From: Dioscorea cayenensis subsp. rotundata
Lineage: Eukaryota; Streptophyta; Magnoliopsida; Dioscoreales; Dioscoreaceae
Direction: 5' to 3'
Assembly (NCBI RefSeq): GCF_009730915.1
Contig: NC_052474.1
Coordinates: forward strand, 6,297,501 to 6,361,500
DNA: 64,000 bases
Position 1 is the stretch's first letter, and the number at the start of each line of letters is the position of its first letter. Position numbers and translations under genes: made by a program. Below, in pieces: positions 12,605-23,820 of this stretch. Below the pieces are notes generated by a model. It did no database searches, was not told the origin of the DNA, and worked only from the letters and a program-made list of their open reading frames with translations.

Positions 12605-12824
12605 GGGTAAATCACACAAATAGTCACTAAACTATAGGGCATTTTTGTTTTGGTCACTAAACTTTAAAAAATTCTATTTGGGTCACTAAATTTTAGTTTT
12701 GCTTCCAATCAAGTCACTAGGGAGAACGCCAAGCGATGTCACATGCTTTTTGCCACGTCACTAAAGTTCAGTGACAAAAATAGAAATAACTCAATAGTTT
12801 AATGACTATTTGTGTGGTTTATCC
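12605..12824 (+). mobile_element. MITE, family B copy 1
   Basis: The ends are inverted copies of ggrtaaaycacacaaatagtca-like sequence. Inside are the words 'tcactaaactttaaaaaatt', 'gcaaaactaaa' (inverted) and 'catgctttttgccac', also found reverse-complemented in 13561-13829. Confidence 0.8.
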
Positions 12825-13560
12825 TTGATTTTTTTTCCAAGTTTTGTTGTAACTATAGATTCAATTTTCTTTGTAAAGATGTATTTGTAAATGTATGGAA
12901 CAATATATACATTTAATAAATCAATTGTTGAATGTTAAAAAATGACATTCACAAAACACAATCATACAAATAGAATTTTTGTGAAGTAGTTACTTGTATT
13001 GATAACTAAAAATAATTATATTCAAATCCCAAGTTGATGCACAAAATTGGCAGACATGCCTGTCATCCAACAACTTGATAAAAACCCAGGTTCATATGTA
13101 ATGGTCTGTTAAAGCTAAATAAAATAAAAAAACAGTTGACAAGTCTAATTCCAAAAACTAAGCCTACTGAAGACTTCCACAACGTGTGCAACCTCCTCAA
13201 TAACAGTACTTTTGTTAATGTGCACCCTTGGAGAGTTGGATCTTTGCATTTCTATCAGATTGAGACTCTTTCCTTTTTCTTTGGGCCATACTTCCAACTT
13301 GTGGTAAGGCCCTCATATACCTAAAAGGTACTTGTCTCCCTTGTTGTTACCTACATGCATTTTCAAAACCAACTCCAGATGCAAAACTTTGTTGTGTGTT
13401 TGTACCTTGAGAAGAACCCTATACAATAATTCAAAATAACATGAACCATCATAGCAGAAAAGTATTGTGTTTATAACCTGAGCAAGATGAAAACATGTAT
13501 CTTGATTTACAACAAGAAGAAACAAGGTGTTCTACTAAAAATTGGCCCAACTACTCTTGA

Positions 13561-13829
13561 TCCAACCACACACATAGTCACTATACTATAGAGTTATTCC
13601 TATTTTGGTCACTGAACTACAAAAAATTCTATGTAGGTCATTCAACTTTAGTGATGTGGCAAAAAGCATGTGACATGGCTTGTCACGTCCAGATGTTGTT
13701 AATGGAGTTCTCGCTAGTAACTTGATTGTAAGCAAAACTAAACTTTAGTGACCCAAATAGAATTTTTGAAAGTTCAATAATCAAAACAGGAATACCCCTA
13801 TAGTTTAGTGACTATTTGTGTGGTTTACC
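13561..13829 (-). mobile_element. MITE, family B copy 2
   Basis: Reverse-complement relative of 12605-12824. It starts with tccaaccacacacatagtca, ends with gactatttgtgtggttta and shares the central 'gtggcaaaaagcatgtgaca' block. The two copies are about 0.75 kb apart in inverted orientation. Confidence 0.8.
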
Positions 13830-13989
13830 CCAAACTATAAGCATACCTCATTTAGTGTAAAGGAACACTTAAATACAATTAAATATTTTTTTGAATTATT
13901 TTAAAGTAAATTCTCTTGATTCAAATTATAAGTCTATTTTAATATTATGTGTAAATATATATAAAGAAAACAAACTGGTGGTAATGGGA

Positions 13990-14370
13990 TGCAAAAACAT
14001 ATGTGCTAACTAGTAAATTACCGTATTCTTAAAGTTAGATTTGAGTAGCAATTAGTTTGCCTTTCGCATTGATCAGATACAATTTAATTATCCAAGTCAT
14101 GAATAGAGTAAATTCAAAATTTACGGCAATTGAAATCCCTGAAAGGCTTTCATAAGATACTATGTCCTAAATTATTTTATATGTAGTTATATTATAAAAT
14201 AATGAATAAATTTAAATAAATAAAAAATAAAAACATAATTTCCTAATTACTTATATATAATTGAGCCACCTTTTGATATAGGAGGGTCCCTGGCTCCTTT
14301 GAAGTTTGATTCAAAAATGGTTGTCTACTTGCTGAATATGATACAATGTTGTTTATTTCATTTTCTGATG
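13990..14370 (+). repeat. Dispersed duplicate, copy 1 (pairs with 19275-19576)
   Basis: It shares 'gctaactagtaa', 'aaagttagatttgagtagca', 'ccttttgatayrggagggyc' and 'gatacaatgttgttt' in order with 19275-19576. It is non-coding and the family is unknown. Confidence 0.75.
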
Positions 14371-14532
14371 AATAAATAATATGTGTACATATTTGAAGGA
14401 AGTCAGGAATGTGCACATACATGAAATGTAACCGCAAGCATAACAAGTATCTACGCTCTAAGTCACTCATTTTGCATGAATTTTGAGGTTGAATTTAAGA
14501 GTATCTCTCTCTTTTAGATAAGTTAGTGGACT

Positions 14533-14743
14533 TGGTTCTATGGTAACTATCACTGAATCAAAATATGCCTCATTTTTAACGATGGGTTTATAAATTTTGT
14601 TTTTTTATTTATTATATAATATGGGAATATATTGGTAATTACATAAAAAGATTGTTACTCTTTATTTTAAAAATCATTAAATTGAGGCAATCCAATGGGT
14701 GAAAATGTGCTACATCTTGGTTCCGTCGTAACTATCACGGAAC
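14533..14743 (+). mobile_element. Small MITE, family A copy 2
   Basis: Bounded by ggttctatggtaactatcac on the left and ttccgtcgtaactatcacgg on the right. It shares the 'cattaaattgaggcaatcc' block with 8377-8492 (reverse-complemented there). Confidence 0.6.
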
Positions 14744-14929
14744 TGTATATGTGGGATCATTTCTCAAGAAAAAATGGAATCATACACAAAATTATAATAA
14801 ATATTTTTTAATTATTTTATCAAATAATAAATTATATAAAAAAAATTAAAAAAATATTATCATAAATAAATTAATCTAATAAGATTAATTTTAGAGTTTA
14901 AAAAATAATTAAAATTTTTTAAAATTATA

Positions 14930-15480
14930 ATTATGTGGATAGGATCATGTGGTAGCAAATAAAAAGTTTAAATATAATTTTTTAAAAAAAAACATGATTT
15001 GTGAGGTTCCAGAAATTTGCGGGGCCCTATTATAAGTGTTATTATTTAAAAATAATTAAAATTTTCAAGATAATTATACAATTTTTTTAAAAAAAGAAAA
15101 CATGAATTGGGAGGCAGTGAAAAATTATAAGGCCTATTATAAGCCAAATTTGTTTCGCATTGATACTATAATAAATTAAGTGTTATAGTTTAGAAAATTT
15201 TAAAATTTTAAAGATAATTATATGTATAGAATTATTATAGGATGATAGTAAATAAACATTTAAAATATAATTTAAAAAAATGGATTGTGAGACCCTGGAA
15301 AATTACGGGGCCTCACGCCAAATTTATTACACATTTTATGTTTGAAAAAGAATTAAAATCTTGAATATGATAATAATATGAATAGGATAATACTAAATGA
15401 AAAAAATTAAATATAATTTTTTTTTGAAAAAATATATATGAATTAGTGGGACTTCAGAAATCTTGTGGCCATAGGAAAAG
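14930..15480 (+). repeat. Degenerate tandem array, about four units
   Basis: Four diverged units, starting near 14990, 15100, 15275 and 15435, share the pattern: A-rich run, 'catgaattgtgagg', 'cagaaaattacggggcct', then 'agataattat'. Spacing is irregular (about 110-175 bp). No coding potential is seen. Confidence 0.6.
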
Positions 15481-16137
15481 ACCTTGGTCGCCTATGCCGG
15501 TCTTGCTCTCTTGAAAACAAACACTTTATAAAAAAAAACCTATATATTTATATATTAATAATTTATTTAATTACTTATTATAAGATTATATAGCTTTTCA
15601 GGACATTTTAATTTTTTAATCACTTAGACAATGCTGTAGCACTAGCTCTGATATAATATGAAATTAAATAGACTAAATATAACTTTAGAAAGAACTCTTA
15701 CTTAATAAATTATGAGTTTGATAAAAAAAAATTTGATTTTTGATCGGGATATATCTGAGAAAAAACCAAATAATTCACAGTGTGGCAAGCAAGTGGTTAG
15801 GCTTTTAAGGGCATTCATGTTTTTTAGATAATGAATCCACGTGACAACAAAAAGGACATTCATTTTTTATTGAAATATATCTGAGAAAAAGCCAAATAAT
15901 CCATGGTCATCGTAACGTTTGTTTTTTTCTGATCTAAATTATTGATCTCCTCAATTTAAATTATTATTATTATTATTATTATTGTTTTAGAAATTATATG
16001 TGGACGTGAGAGTTCTAAATAAAAAGAGAAATATGATACGAATTCTCCTGTTGCAAAGGTAGTTTCTAAATTTCTTATATTATGTTTTTGTTTTTTTATA
16101 GTGATGAGATGTCACGTTTTATAATTAAAGCTACTTC

Positions 16138-16597
16138 CTCTCTATTTCTTTTTCTATAAATATTTTAAAACAAATATAGATGTTTGTATTTATCATAATA
16201 ATTATTTTGGTTTACCGAAACATTCACATTGTTTAAACTGTGAATATGTAGATTTATGTACATTTTTATTAATTCTATTAAGATATTTTTTGTGGATGTT
16301 TTATTTAGATTGTATTTTTATTTTTAAATATTTTAGTATATGTTTTTCTTTGTGTCTTGGTTTTATGAGACAATAATAAGATAAGAAGAGAAAGTAGTTT
16401 TGTCTACCCAGGTTTCATTATATTAAAAAACATCATGTTGGTGGTCCTCGACATGTTTGGTTGATAAAAGGACATTTTGTCGTGAAGTTAATAAACAAGT
16501 CAGTTTTTTACATGTGTTAAATATGTCCAATTCAATTTTAAAGTCTAAAATTATAAAAATAATAAAAAAAAAAGTTAGATAGACATTTATGCTATGT
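16138..16597 (+). repeat. Direct repeat copy 1 (pairs with 17218-17668)
   Basis: It shares long blocks with 17218-17668, including 'tggtggtcctcgacatgttt', 'ggttgataaaaggacatttt' and 'gtccaattcaattttaaagt'. Ends lack TG...CA, so it does not look like an LTR pair. Confidence 0.8.
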
Positions 16598-17217
16598 TTG
16601 GATTGAGGGCCGGCGAAGAAAGCAAAGTAAAGCGAGGGTTTTGGAGGGTCAGAGTCGGTCTTTCCCTCGTTTGGATTGATATTTTTAATTTAACGAAAGG
16701 AAAGAAAGAGTTAACTTTGACCCTCCGAAACCCTCCAAAACCCCCTTTTCTTGGCCCACGATTTGGGGTGCCGGGTGAAGGAGAACCTCGTAAAGATTTT
16801 AAAATTTTTTAAAACACCTTATTACCCTTAATTTTTTTTAAATTAATTACACAACACCACTTCATAAGTTTTTTCTTTCACTTTTTGCAATCTAATTTTA
16901 TTTTAATCAAGTATTCACATGACACCGATCACAAATATTTGTTTTTTATGTATTTTTTTTTGTTTGCTTATTTTTATTTGTTAGTTTATGTTGTGTTATT
17001 TATTTCTCAATTCATCCTTAGAATAATTTATGTTAATAGAATTCTATTTTTTTAATATTTATTAAAAAAAATCTACCTAGAGTGTAAATTTATTTGAGAT
17101 ATTCATAATGCATTTATTTAAAAAGAAATAAGTAATTTTTTATTTAATAATAAAGGTATAATTGGTAAATCATATCATTATATATCATTTCCTTTCATTA
17201 AATTTATTCGAGAACTC
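16598..17217. other. Spacer between direct repeats
   Basis: The left part (16598-16800) is GC-richer than its surroundings and contains an imperfect inverted pair ('gagggttttggagggtc' near 16635 against 'gaccctccgaaaccctcc' near 16718). It may be a small inserted element. The rest is AT-rich. Confidence 0.45.
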
Positions 17218-17668
17218 TCATTTCTTTCCCTCTATAAAATTTTAGTTTACCAAAACATTCACATTGTGTAAACTCTCAATATGTAGATTTTAGTATTTAT
17301 CATAATAATTATTTTAGTATATATTTTTCTTTTGTGTCTTGGTTTGGTTGTATTGTATGGTCATGATCATAGTCGTGTTTATTCTTTTTATTTCTTGAAT
17401 GAATTGTGATTTATTCACTTAAAAAAAAAATATTCAATGAATATACGAGACAATAATGAGATAAGAAGAGAAAGTGATTTTGCCCATTCAGGTTTTCATT
17501 ATATTAAAAGACATTATGTTGGTGGTCCTCGACATGTTTGGTTGATAAAAGGACATTTTATCGTGAAGTAAATAAACAAGTCAATTTTTTAACCGTGTTA
17601 AGTATGTCCAATTCAATTTTAAAGTCTAAAACTATATATATATATATATATATATAAAAGCTAGATAG
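17218..17668 (+). repeat. Direct repeat copy 2 (pairs with 16138-16597)
   Basis: Same blocks as copy 1 with several indels: an extra segment around 17345-17445 and a (TA)n tract at 17634-17656. The offset between copies is about 1.07 kb. Confidence 0.8.
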
Positions 17669-18124
17669 ACATTTATATGCAAATAATTCCTTCATTTATT
17701 TAATAAAAAATTATATAGCTTTTTATTATATACAAGTTAAAAAGTTGCGATATCATGTTAAAAACATTGGCCTTGTTTAATTAAACAATTGTGAATTTGT
17801 TAATGAAATTTTTGTGTTTCTCAAGGATTTTTGTGAGAAAAAGTACCAGCCATACGTTTTCAGGCCATTCACTTGATAACGCCAAATAAATTAATGAATA
17901 ATACACGTGAATAAGAACAGGATTGTGAGTGCATGCAATAATTGGGACGTGCTCATATTTGAGTCCACCAACCCAATAAAACATTAAAACCACAAACCCT
18001 GCAGCAAATCAACGGTTGACGCGTGGTTCTGTTTGGATATATCATCCGCACGCTGGGTTTTCACCCCCTCGTATTGTTTTACCCTTTCAGTGGATTTTTT
18101 TATATTGTCATGTTGATGTGTGCT

Positions 18125-18844
18125 CAGAGGCGGAACCAAGGTGTGCTAGCAGGGGCGGAAGCCTCCTTTGATGCCGGACAAAATATTTTTTAAACAATAT
18201 AAGATTTGATGGTTTCGATTTTTTCATACTTAATTTTATGGAAAATATAATATTTGGACATATAAAAATATGGAGTGTGGGTGTGTTTGAGTGGTTAGTG
18301 GGTCATCCATAAGGTTTGGGATTTTTTGATCCACCCAAGTTCAAATCCCACTTGGTGCATTTTTTTCACATTTTATTTTTTAATTTAAAAAATACTATTA
18401 TTTCAAAATTTTAATAAAATAAATTTTATATACAAATTTTAGTAATTTTAAAAAAGTTTGAATTGATCATGAGACTTAACATATATACATATATGTTATA
18501 ATGTACCATGTATGCTAGAGTGAAACAACGAAAGTTTTTTTATAAACAATAGTTTGGTTGTTTGTAGTGAGGAGGATCAATTTTACCATATTTTAAAAAA
18601 AAATACAAACTTAAGATGTATTTTTATTAGTTGAATTATTGAAAATCTCATATATTTTCTATCGGTAATAACAAAATTTTAAATTATACTTTGTATTTTT
18701 TTAATATATGTATTCAAATTTTGGTTATATTAGCACATTATTCTTCATTTAAAATAATTTTTTTGTTAGATTATTTTTTTACTTTTTTATTTTTTTGTTT
18801 TGCCTTTAGGCTTTAGCCCCCTCTAAGTCCTGGTTCCGTCCCTG
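18125..18844. mobile_element. hAT-like non-autonomous element, 720 bp
   Basis: It starts with cagaggcggaaccaaggt and ends with the inverted cctggttccgtccctg. Eight-base flanks are TGTGTGCT and TGTATGCC (6 of 8 equal), as expected of an aged hAT TSD. The interior is AT-rich without a transposase and holds a SINE-like insert. Confidence 0.75.
18272..18369 (+). mobile_element. tRNA-derived SINE-like segment
   Basis: An A-box-like 'tttgagtggttagtgg' (from about 18286) resembles the D-arm of Leu/Ser tRNAs. A B-box-like 'agttcaaatccca' ends at 18350, followed by a T-rich tail. The A-B spacing of about 60 bases fits a long-variable-arm tRNA ancestor. It lies inside the hAT-like element. It cannot fold as an intact tRNA. 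Confidence 0.55.
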
Positions 18845-19274
18845 TGTATGCCTATTTATCTTTGTTGGTAACTCACTATTTTTTATTTAATAAATTAGTA
18901 ATGTTTTTTAGATGACTTACATAGTTTTGGGTGAGATGTTACAGCAAAAATCTCATCCCCACGTACTCCTAACTTATCCACTCAAATTTATAAAATTAAA
19001 ATTTTTAAATAATTTTTTATTTAAATTAACTTCTGTGGTTGTTTTCATTTACATTACACTAAACATAAGTGAGGTTATTTTACTAAACAATAAACTCTTT
19101 GACAACCGTTGTGATTGGCCCAATTACTATTATGGTAACAATCGGTTCAAATTTAAAAACTATGCATCTCATTGTACTGTGCAACTATTAATAATACTGT
19201 TTACCCTAAATTTAACTATGTATAATATTGTTTAAAATTATTATATATATTTTATTGTTGTGTTTTATGTTTGC

Positions 19275-19576
19275 GAAGAAGATGAATGATTTATGCTAAC
19301 TAGTAAGTTACCGTAATTTCAAAGTTAGATTTGAGTAGCAATTAGTTGGCCGTTCACATTGATCATATATAGTCATTGTCAAATAATAAATAAATTTAAA
19401 TAAAAACATAATATCATAATTACCTCTATATAATTGTGTTACCTTTTGATACGGGAGGGCCCTTGCCCCTTTTAAATTTGATTCAAAAATGACCATTTAC
19501 TTGTTAATTATGATACAATGTTGTTTGTTTCATTTACTTGTTAATTATAATACAATGTTGTTTATTTCATTTTTTT
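19275..19576 (+). repeat. Dispersed duplicate, copy 2, running into the gap
   Basis: It matches 13990-14370. Near its right edge a unit of about 40 bases (ttacttgttaattatgatac ...) is tandemly doubled at 19496-19574. The sequence stops at the N gap in the middle of the homology, so the gap probably begins inside this repeat. Confidence 0.75.
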
Positions 19577-20576
19577 NNNNNNNNNNNNNNNNNNNNNNNN
19601 NNNNNNNNNNNNNNNNNNNNNNNNNNNNNNNNNNNNNNNNNNNNNNNNNNNNNNNNNNNNNNNNNNNNNNNNNNNNNNNNNNNNNNNNNNNNNNNNNNNN
19701 NNNNNNNNNNNNNNNNNNNNNNNNNNNNNNNNNNNNNNNNNNNNNNNNNNNNNNNNNNNNNNNNNNNNNNNNNNNNNNNNNNNNNNNNNNNNNNNNNNNN
19801 NNNNNNNNNNNNNNNNNNNNNNNNNNNNNNNNNNNNNNNNNNNNNNNNNNNNNNNNNNNNNNNNNNNNNNNNNNNNNNNNNNNNNNNNNNNNNNNNNNNN
19901 NNNNNNNNNNNNNNNNNNNNNNNNNNNNNNNNNNNNNNNNNNNNNNNNNNNNNNNNNNNNNNNNNNNNNNNNNNNNNNNNNNNNNNNNNNNNNNNNNNNN
20001 NNNNNNNNNNNNNNNNNNNNNNNNNNNNNNNNNNNNNNNNNNNNNNNNNNNNNNNNNNNNNNNNNNNNNNNNNNNNNNNNNNNNNNNNNNNNNNNNNNNN
20101 NNNNNNNNNNNNNNNNNNNNNNNNNNNNNNNNNNNNNNNNNNNNNNNNNNNNNNNNNNNNNNNNNNNNNNNNNNNNNNNNNNNNNNNNNNNNNNNNNNNN
20201 NNNNNNNNNNNNNNNNNNNNNNNNNNNNNNNNNNNNNNNNNNNNNNNNNNNNNNNNNNNNNNNNNNNNNNNNNNNNNNNNNNNNNNNNNNNNNNNNNNNN
20301 NNNNNNNNNNNNNNNNNNNNNNNNNNNNNNNNNNNNNNNNNNNNNNNNNNNNNNNNNNNNNNNNNNNNNNNNNNNNNNNNNNNNNNNNNNNNNNNNNNNN
20401 NNNNNNNNNNNNNNNNNNNNNNNNNNNNNNNNNNNNNNNNNNNNNNNNNNNNNNNNNNNNNNNNNNNNNNNNNNNNNNNNNNNNNNNNNNNNNNNNNNNN
20501 NNNNNNNNNNNNNNNNNNNNNNNNNNNNNNNNNNNNNNNNNNNNNNNNNNNNNNNNNNNNNNNNNNNNNNNNNNNN
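19577..20576. other. Assembly gap, exactly 1000 N
   Basis: A run of 1000 undetermined bases. The round number suggests a fixed-size scaffolding gap of unknown true length. Long 'ORFs' drawn across it are artefacts. The left edge is repeat; the right edge is STT3 coding sequence. Confidence 0.98.
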
Positions 20577-21896
20577 CTGCTTGGTAGGTTATGGATACCA
20601 AACAACTGCAATGGCCAATCACACGGTCATTGTTGATAACAACACATGGAACAACACCCATATTGCAACTGTTGGCACTGCCATGTCTTCACCTGAGAAA
20701 CCAGCTTGGGAGATCTTTAATTCCTTGGATGTTAAATATGTTCTTGTTGTTTTCGGAGGTTGGTGTTTGTGATTTAGGAAATTAGTGTATCATTTCCAAA
20801 TTTACGCATAGCCCATTTATTTACATCTCAGGTCTTGTTGGCTACCCAAGTGATGATATCAACAAATTCCTCTGGATGGTTCGCATTGGAGGTGGTGTAT
20901 TTCCTCACATCAAAGAACCTGATTACCTTGTAAGTTTATACTATACCATGTCAAGCATTGCCACATTTGGATTTGAAACCTCTGTTTTTGTCTAATTGGT
21001 TTTCTCAAATACCAGATGTAACTTTAGTGTTAGGAAATACAATTCTTCAGTTCATCATTCACACTCATTCATTTGTGGACAAAAAGCTGTTGGATTGATT
21101 ATATAAGATCACTTGGTGTGTTTGATGTGTTTTATATATTAATTGTGGTTACCTTAGTAATATTTATCTATTAAAGAACTCATGCGTAGAGATAGAAGAA
21201 TTTTTTTTCTTTTATAGTTTGTAGATTGTGATGTTCTTTGTGTTCTCTTTTTTTATGAAAATCAGAGAGATGGCCAATACAGAATTGATTCTCATGCAAC
21301 TCCAACAATGCTAAATTGCCTCATGTACAAGCTCTCCTATTACAGGTCAGCACAGCCCTTTCCCTGCTTACCTACTTGATTTAATATCTCAGTATATTCT
21401 TACTCGAGCGGCCTTTTTTTCACAGGTTTGTGGAGACAGACGGCAAAGGATTTGATAGAGTTAGAAGGACAGAAATTGGAAAGAAGTACTTCAAGCTGAC
21501 CCATTTTGAAGAGGTAAGATGAATACCTGAGTTTATATTTGTTTTCGATAAATGAGTATATGATTTTATCATCATATTGTTGCTTTTGATGCAGGTATTT
21601 ACAACACATCATTGGATGGTCCGAATATATAAATTAAAGCCTCCGAAGAACAGGATCGAGGGAAAACCAAGAAACTTAAATCAGTATGTCCAGACGAAAT
21701 CTATGAATTTTTCTTGGCTTACCCTTCGCATGGTCAGCCTGTTATGAATTTTGATTTATGTTTGGTTCAACCATTTCATCTTTTCTTTTCTTTTCGCAGG
21801 CATCCAAAACTTCTACAAGCAGTCAAAGAACAGGTGGGCAATCCAAGAAAAATCCATGGCAATTATGATTTCTCAAGAACTAGATTAGGGTTTTAG
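20577..21896 (+). CDS. STT3: Oligosaccharyltransferase catalytic subunit STT3, 3' part (probable frameshift; possible pseudogene)
   Basis: STT3 transfers the lipid-linked oligosaccharide to Asn in N-glycosylation in the ER membrane. Exons seen: 20577-20758, 20832-20929, 21266-21345, 21426-21513, 21595-21683 and 21800 onward. The translation carries GYQTTAMAN, the [13 protein letters not shown] segment, [19 protein letters not shown], the [15 protein letters not shown] block and [16 protein letters not shown], all typical of the STT3 luminal domain. About 500 N-terminal residues with the membrane segments are absent, lost in or before the gap. At the left edge the invariant WWDYG reads LVGYG. 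In exon 5 a one-base loss near 21667 shifts the frame: the usual end ...KKNPWQ with stop at 21866-21868 is in another frame, and the frame as read stops at 21894-21896. The exon and intron structure is otherwise intact. Confidence 0.85.
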
Positions 21897-23820
21897 AGGA
21901 ATGAATGAAACTTCGGAGAGGGATATGGCGCATATATATACATGCTGGAAGTTTTTTTTATTTTTCGAAATGACTTCTCATTGAAGATTTTGTAGTAGTT
22001 TTGTTCTCCTATTGTATACTTTTTCCCAATTATTATTGGCATAACAAAGAAAAATATGTGACCATGCTGCAAAATTCTAAATTAGATGAGATTGATTTAT
22101 ATTGTTGACTTGTTTGTCTTTACCTATGTTGGTATCTGCTTATTTTTAAATTGATTAGGTTGTAGTAACGAGTGAAGAGTGAAGAGTGAAGAGTGAAGAA
22201 CAGGTGCACTGGGAGCGGAATTGTTGCTTTTTTAGTTAGCCATTTGCGTTATTTATACACACACACACACACACACACACACAAATTCCATTCGTTTTAT
22301 TTTATAGGTTTTAAGCAAAAAAGTTAGTTTAGAACTTCTAGTTAAAGAGAGGTGGGTGATTTCATTTCTAAACATTCAAAATTATAAGGATTATCTCAAA
22401 AAAGTATATTTGCGAATGATGATGGTATGCAATATCTTTTACGTATAAACACCATTATCCATTTTTGTTATGTTTATATATTTATAAAAACATGAGATCA
22501 CAAATTTTGAAGGTTATCTATCACAATTAATGAATTTATATACATGAAAGTAAATTAATTTATCAGGACCTGATGTCAAAAATGATTCCTACTCTTCCTA
22601 TGATTTTTGCACCTCGCCAGAACAGCAATCTTGGATCCGCGAACTTAGTGCCTTCTACAGCGAGAAAAGCTACCCTTATCCTCAATTTTTGTTGCAATGA
22701 TGTTAGGAAAATTTGTGCACTATACAGGAAATATTATATGAGAACTTCATATTATATATATAGACAACTGGAATTTTAATGCAGTGGAACAAAGGGGTTA
22801 AAATAGAAAACTGATGACCATCATGGCATAAAAAAAAAAATTTACTCATCTAAACATAAACGAAAAAATTTCTGAAAAAGATAACTAAGCTGTAGTAAAT
22901 AATTCAACCATTTCAAGAGCGAGAAGTGACAACAACAACAATTTGTCAAAATCAATGCTTGTGATCTTGAAAACTATTTTAAAACAAATCCATCAGCATT
23001 TTTATGTTTTGTCATAAAATCTTTCAATTCCAGCCACATGTCTAACTCCAGATGTACATAATGAAGTCACTGGATCATAAACACATACATTGCCATAGAT
23101 AACCTTCAAAAATTCGTGATCACATCTAAAGCACAATCTCCACATCATCATCGCTGCTAGAAGCATAATATAAGGCTTACATGTACAAATACGTATACTT
23201 AAACACATAACTACCTCATAGAAAACCTAATTTAACAATAGAGAAGGCAAATACACATGCTTTCTATGAAAACCGGAAGTAAGATTGCCTACATGCAATT
23301 TGGCACTCGCATAGAATGTAAACATCAAAGTTTTTTCATTGGAACAAGTATAACAAGTTGTAACAAAATGAATAGCAGAAAGTTAATAACTTTTATTATA
23401 ATAAAAGATTGCTCTAAACAATGAAGAGATTAATCAGAATAAATGAATGAACAAATAACCGAATAAACAAAATGAAATCTTCTAAACATGACAAATAATA
23501 ACATCCATGCAAAATCAGCGGCTGCAGCAAAGTAAAACCAATGTGCGTTGGTGGAATAAATAAAGGATGCTAATTCTAATGCTAATTCCTTCAGTCAGAC
23601 TTTCACCTATACCACAAATCCAACCCCCATTTTGGTAGAGTTAAATGCACATACCTGTGTCAAGCTAATTCTGCTATATGAATTTTGTCTGCAGTGTGAT
23701 GCTTCATGTGGAGGAATGACTAAAATATTCACAATGATCAATAGAGCATGACTGTTGGTTTTCCATAGTAAATAGAAATTCTGCTCCAGATCTGTCGCAT
23801 GTTGTATGTACCCTAGCAAG
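21897..23820. other. Intergenic DNA between STT3 and the DUF810 gene
   Basis: No gene recognised. It holds a short GTGAAGA tandem (about 22172-22200), a (CA)n microsatellite (22257-22283) and an inverted pair of about 25 bases ('gaaggttatctat' near 22511 and its complement near 23090-23105). The short ORFs here match nothing I know. Confidence 0.6.
22257..22283. repeat. (AC)n microsatellite
   Basis: About 13 AC dinucleotides in a row. Confidence 0.9.

Noticed and set aside
18272-18369. Functional tRNA gene
   Set aside because: Box-like words are present, but the arms do not pair as in a tRNA; a SINE fits better.
19489-20785. Very long open frames across the gap on both strands
   Set aside because: They consist of N codons; only the STT3 exon at the right edge is real.
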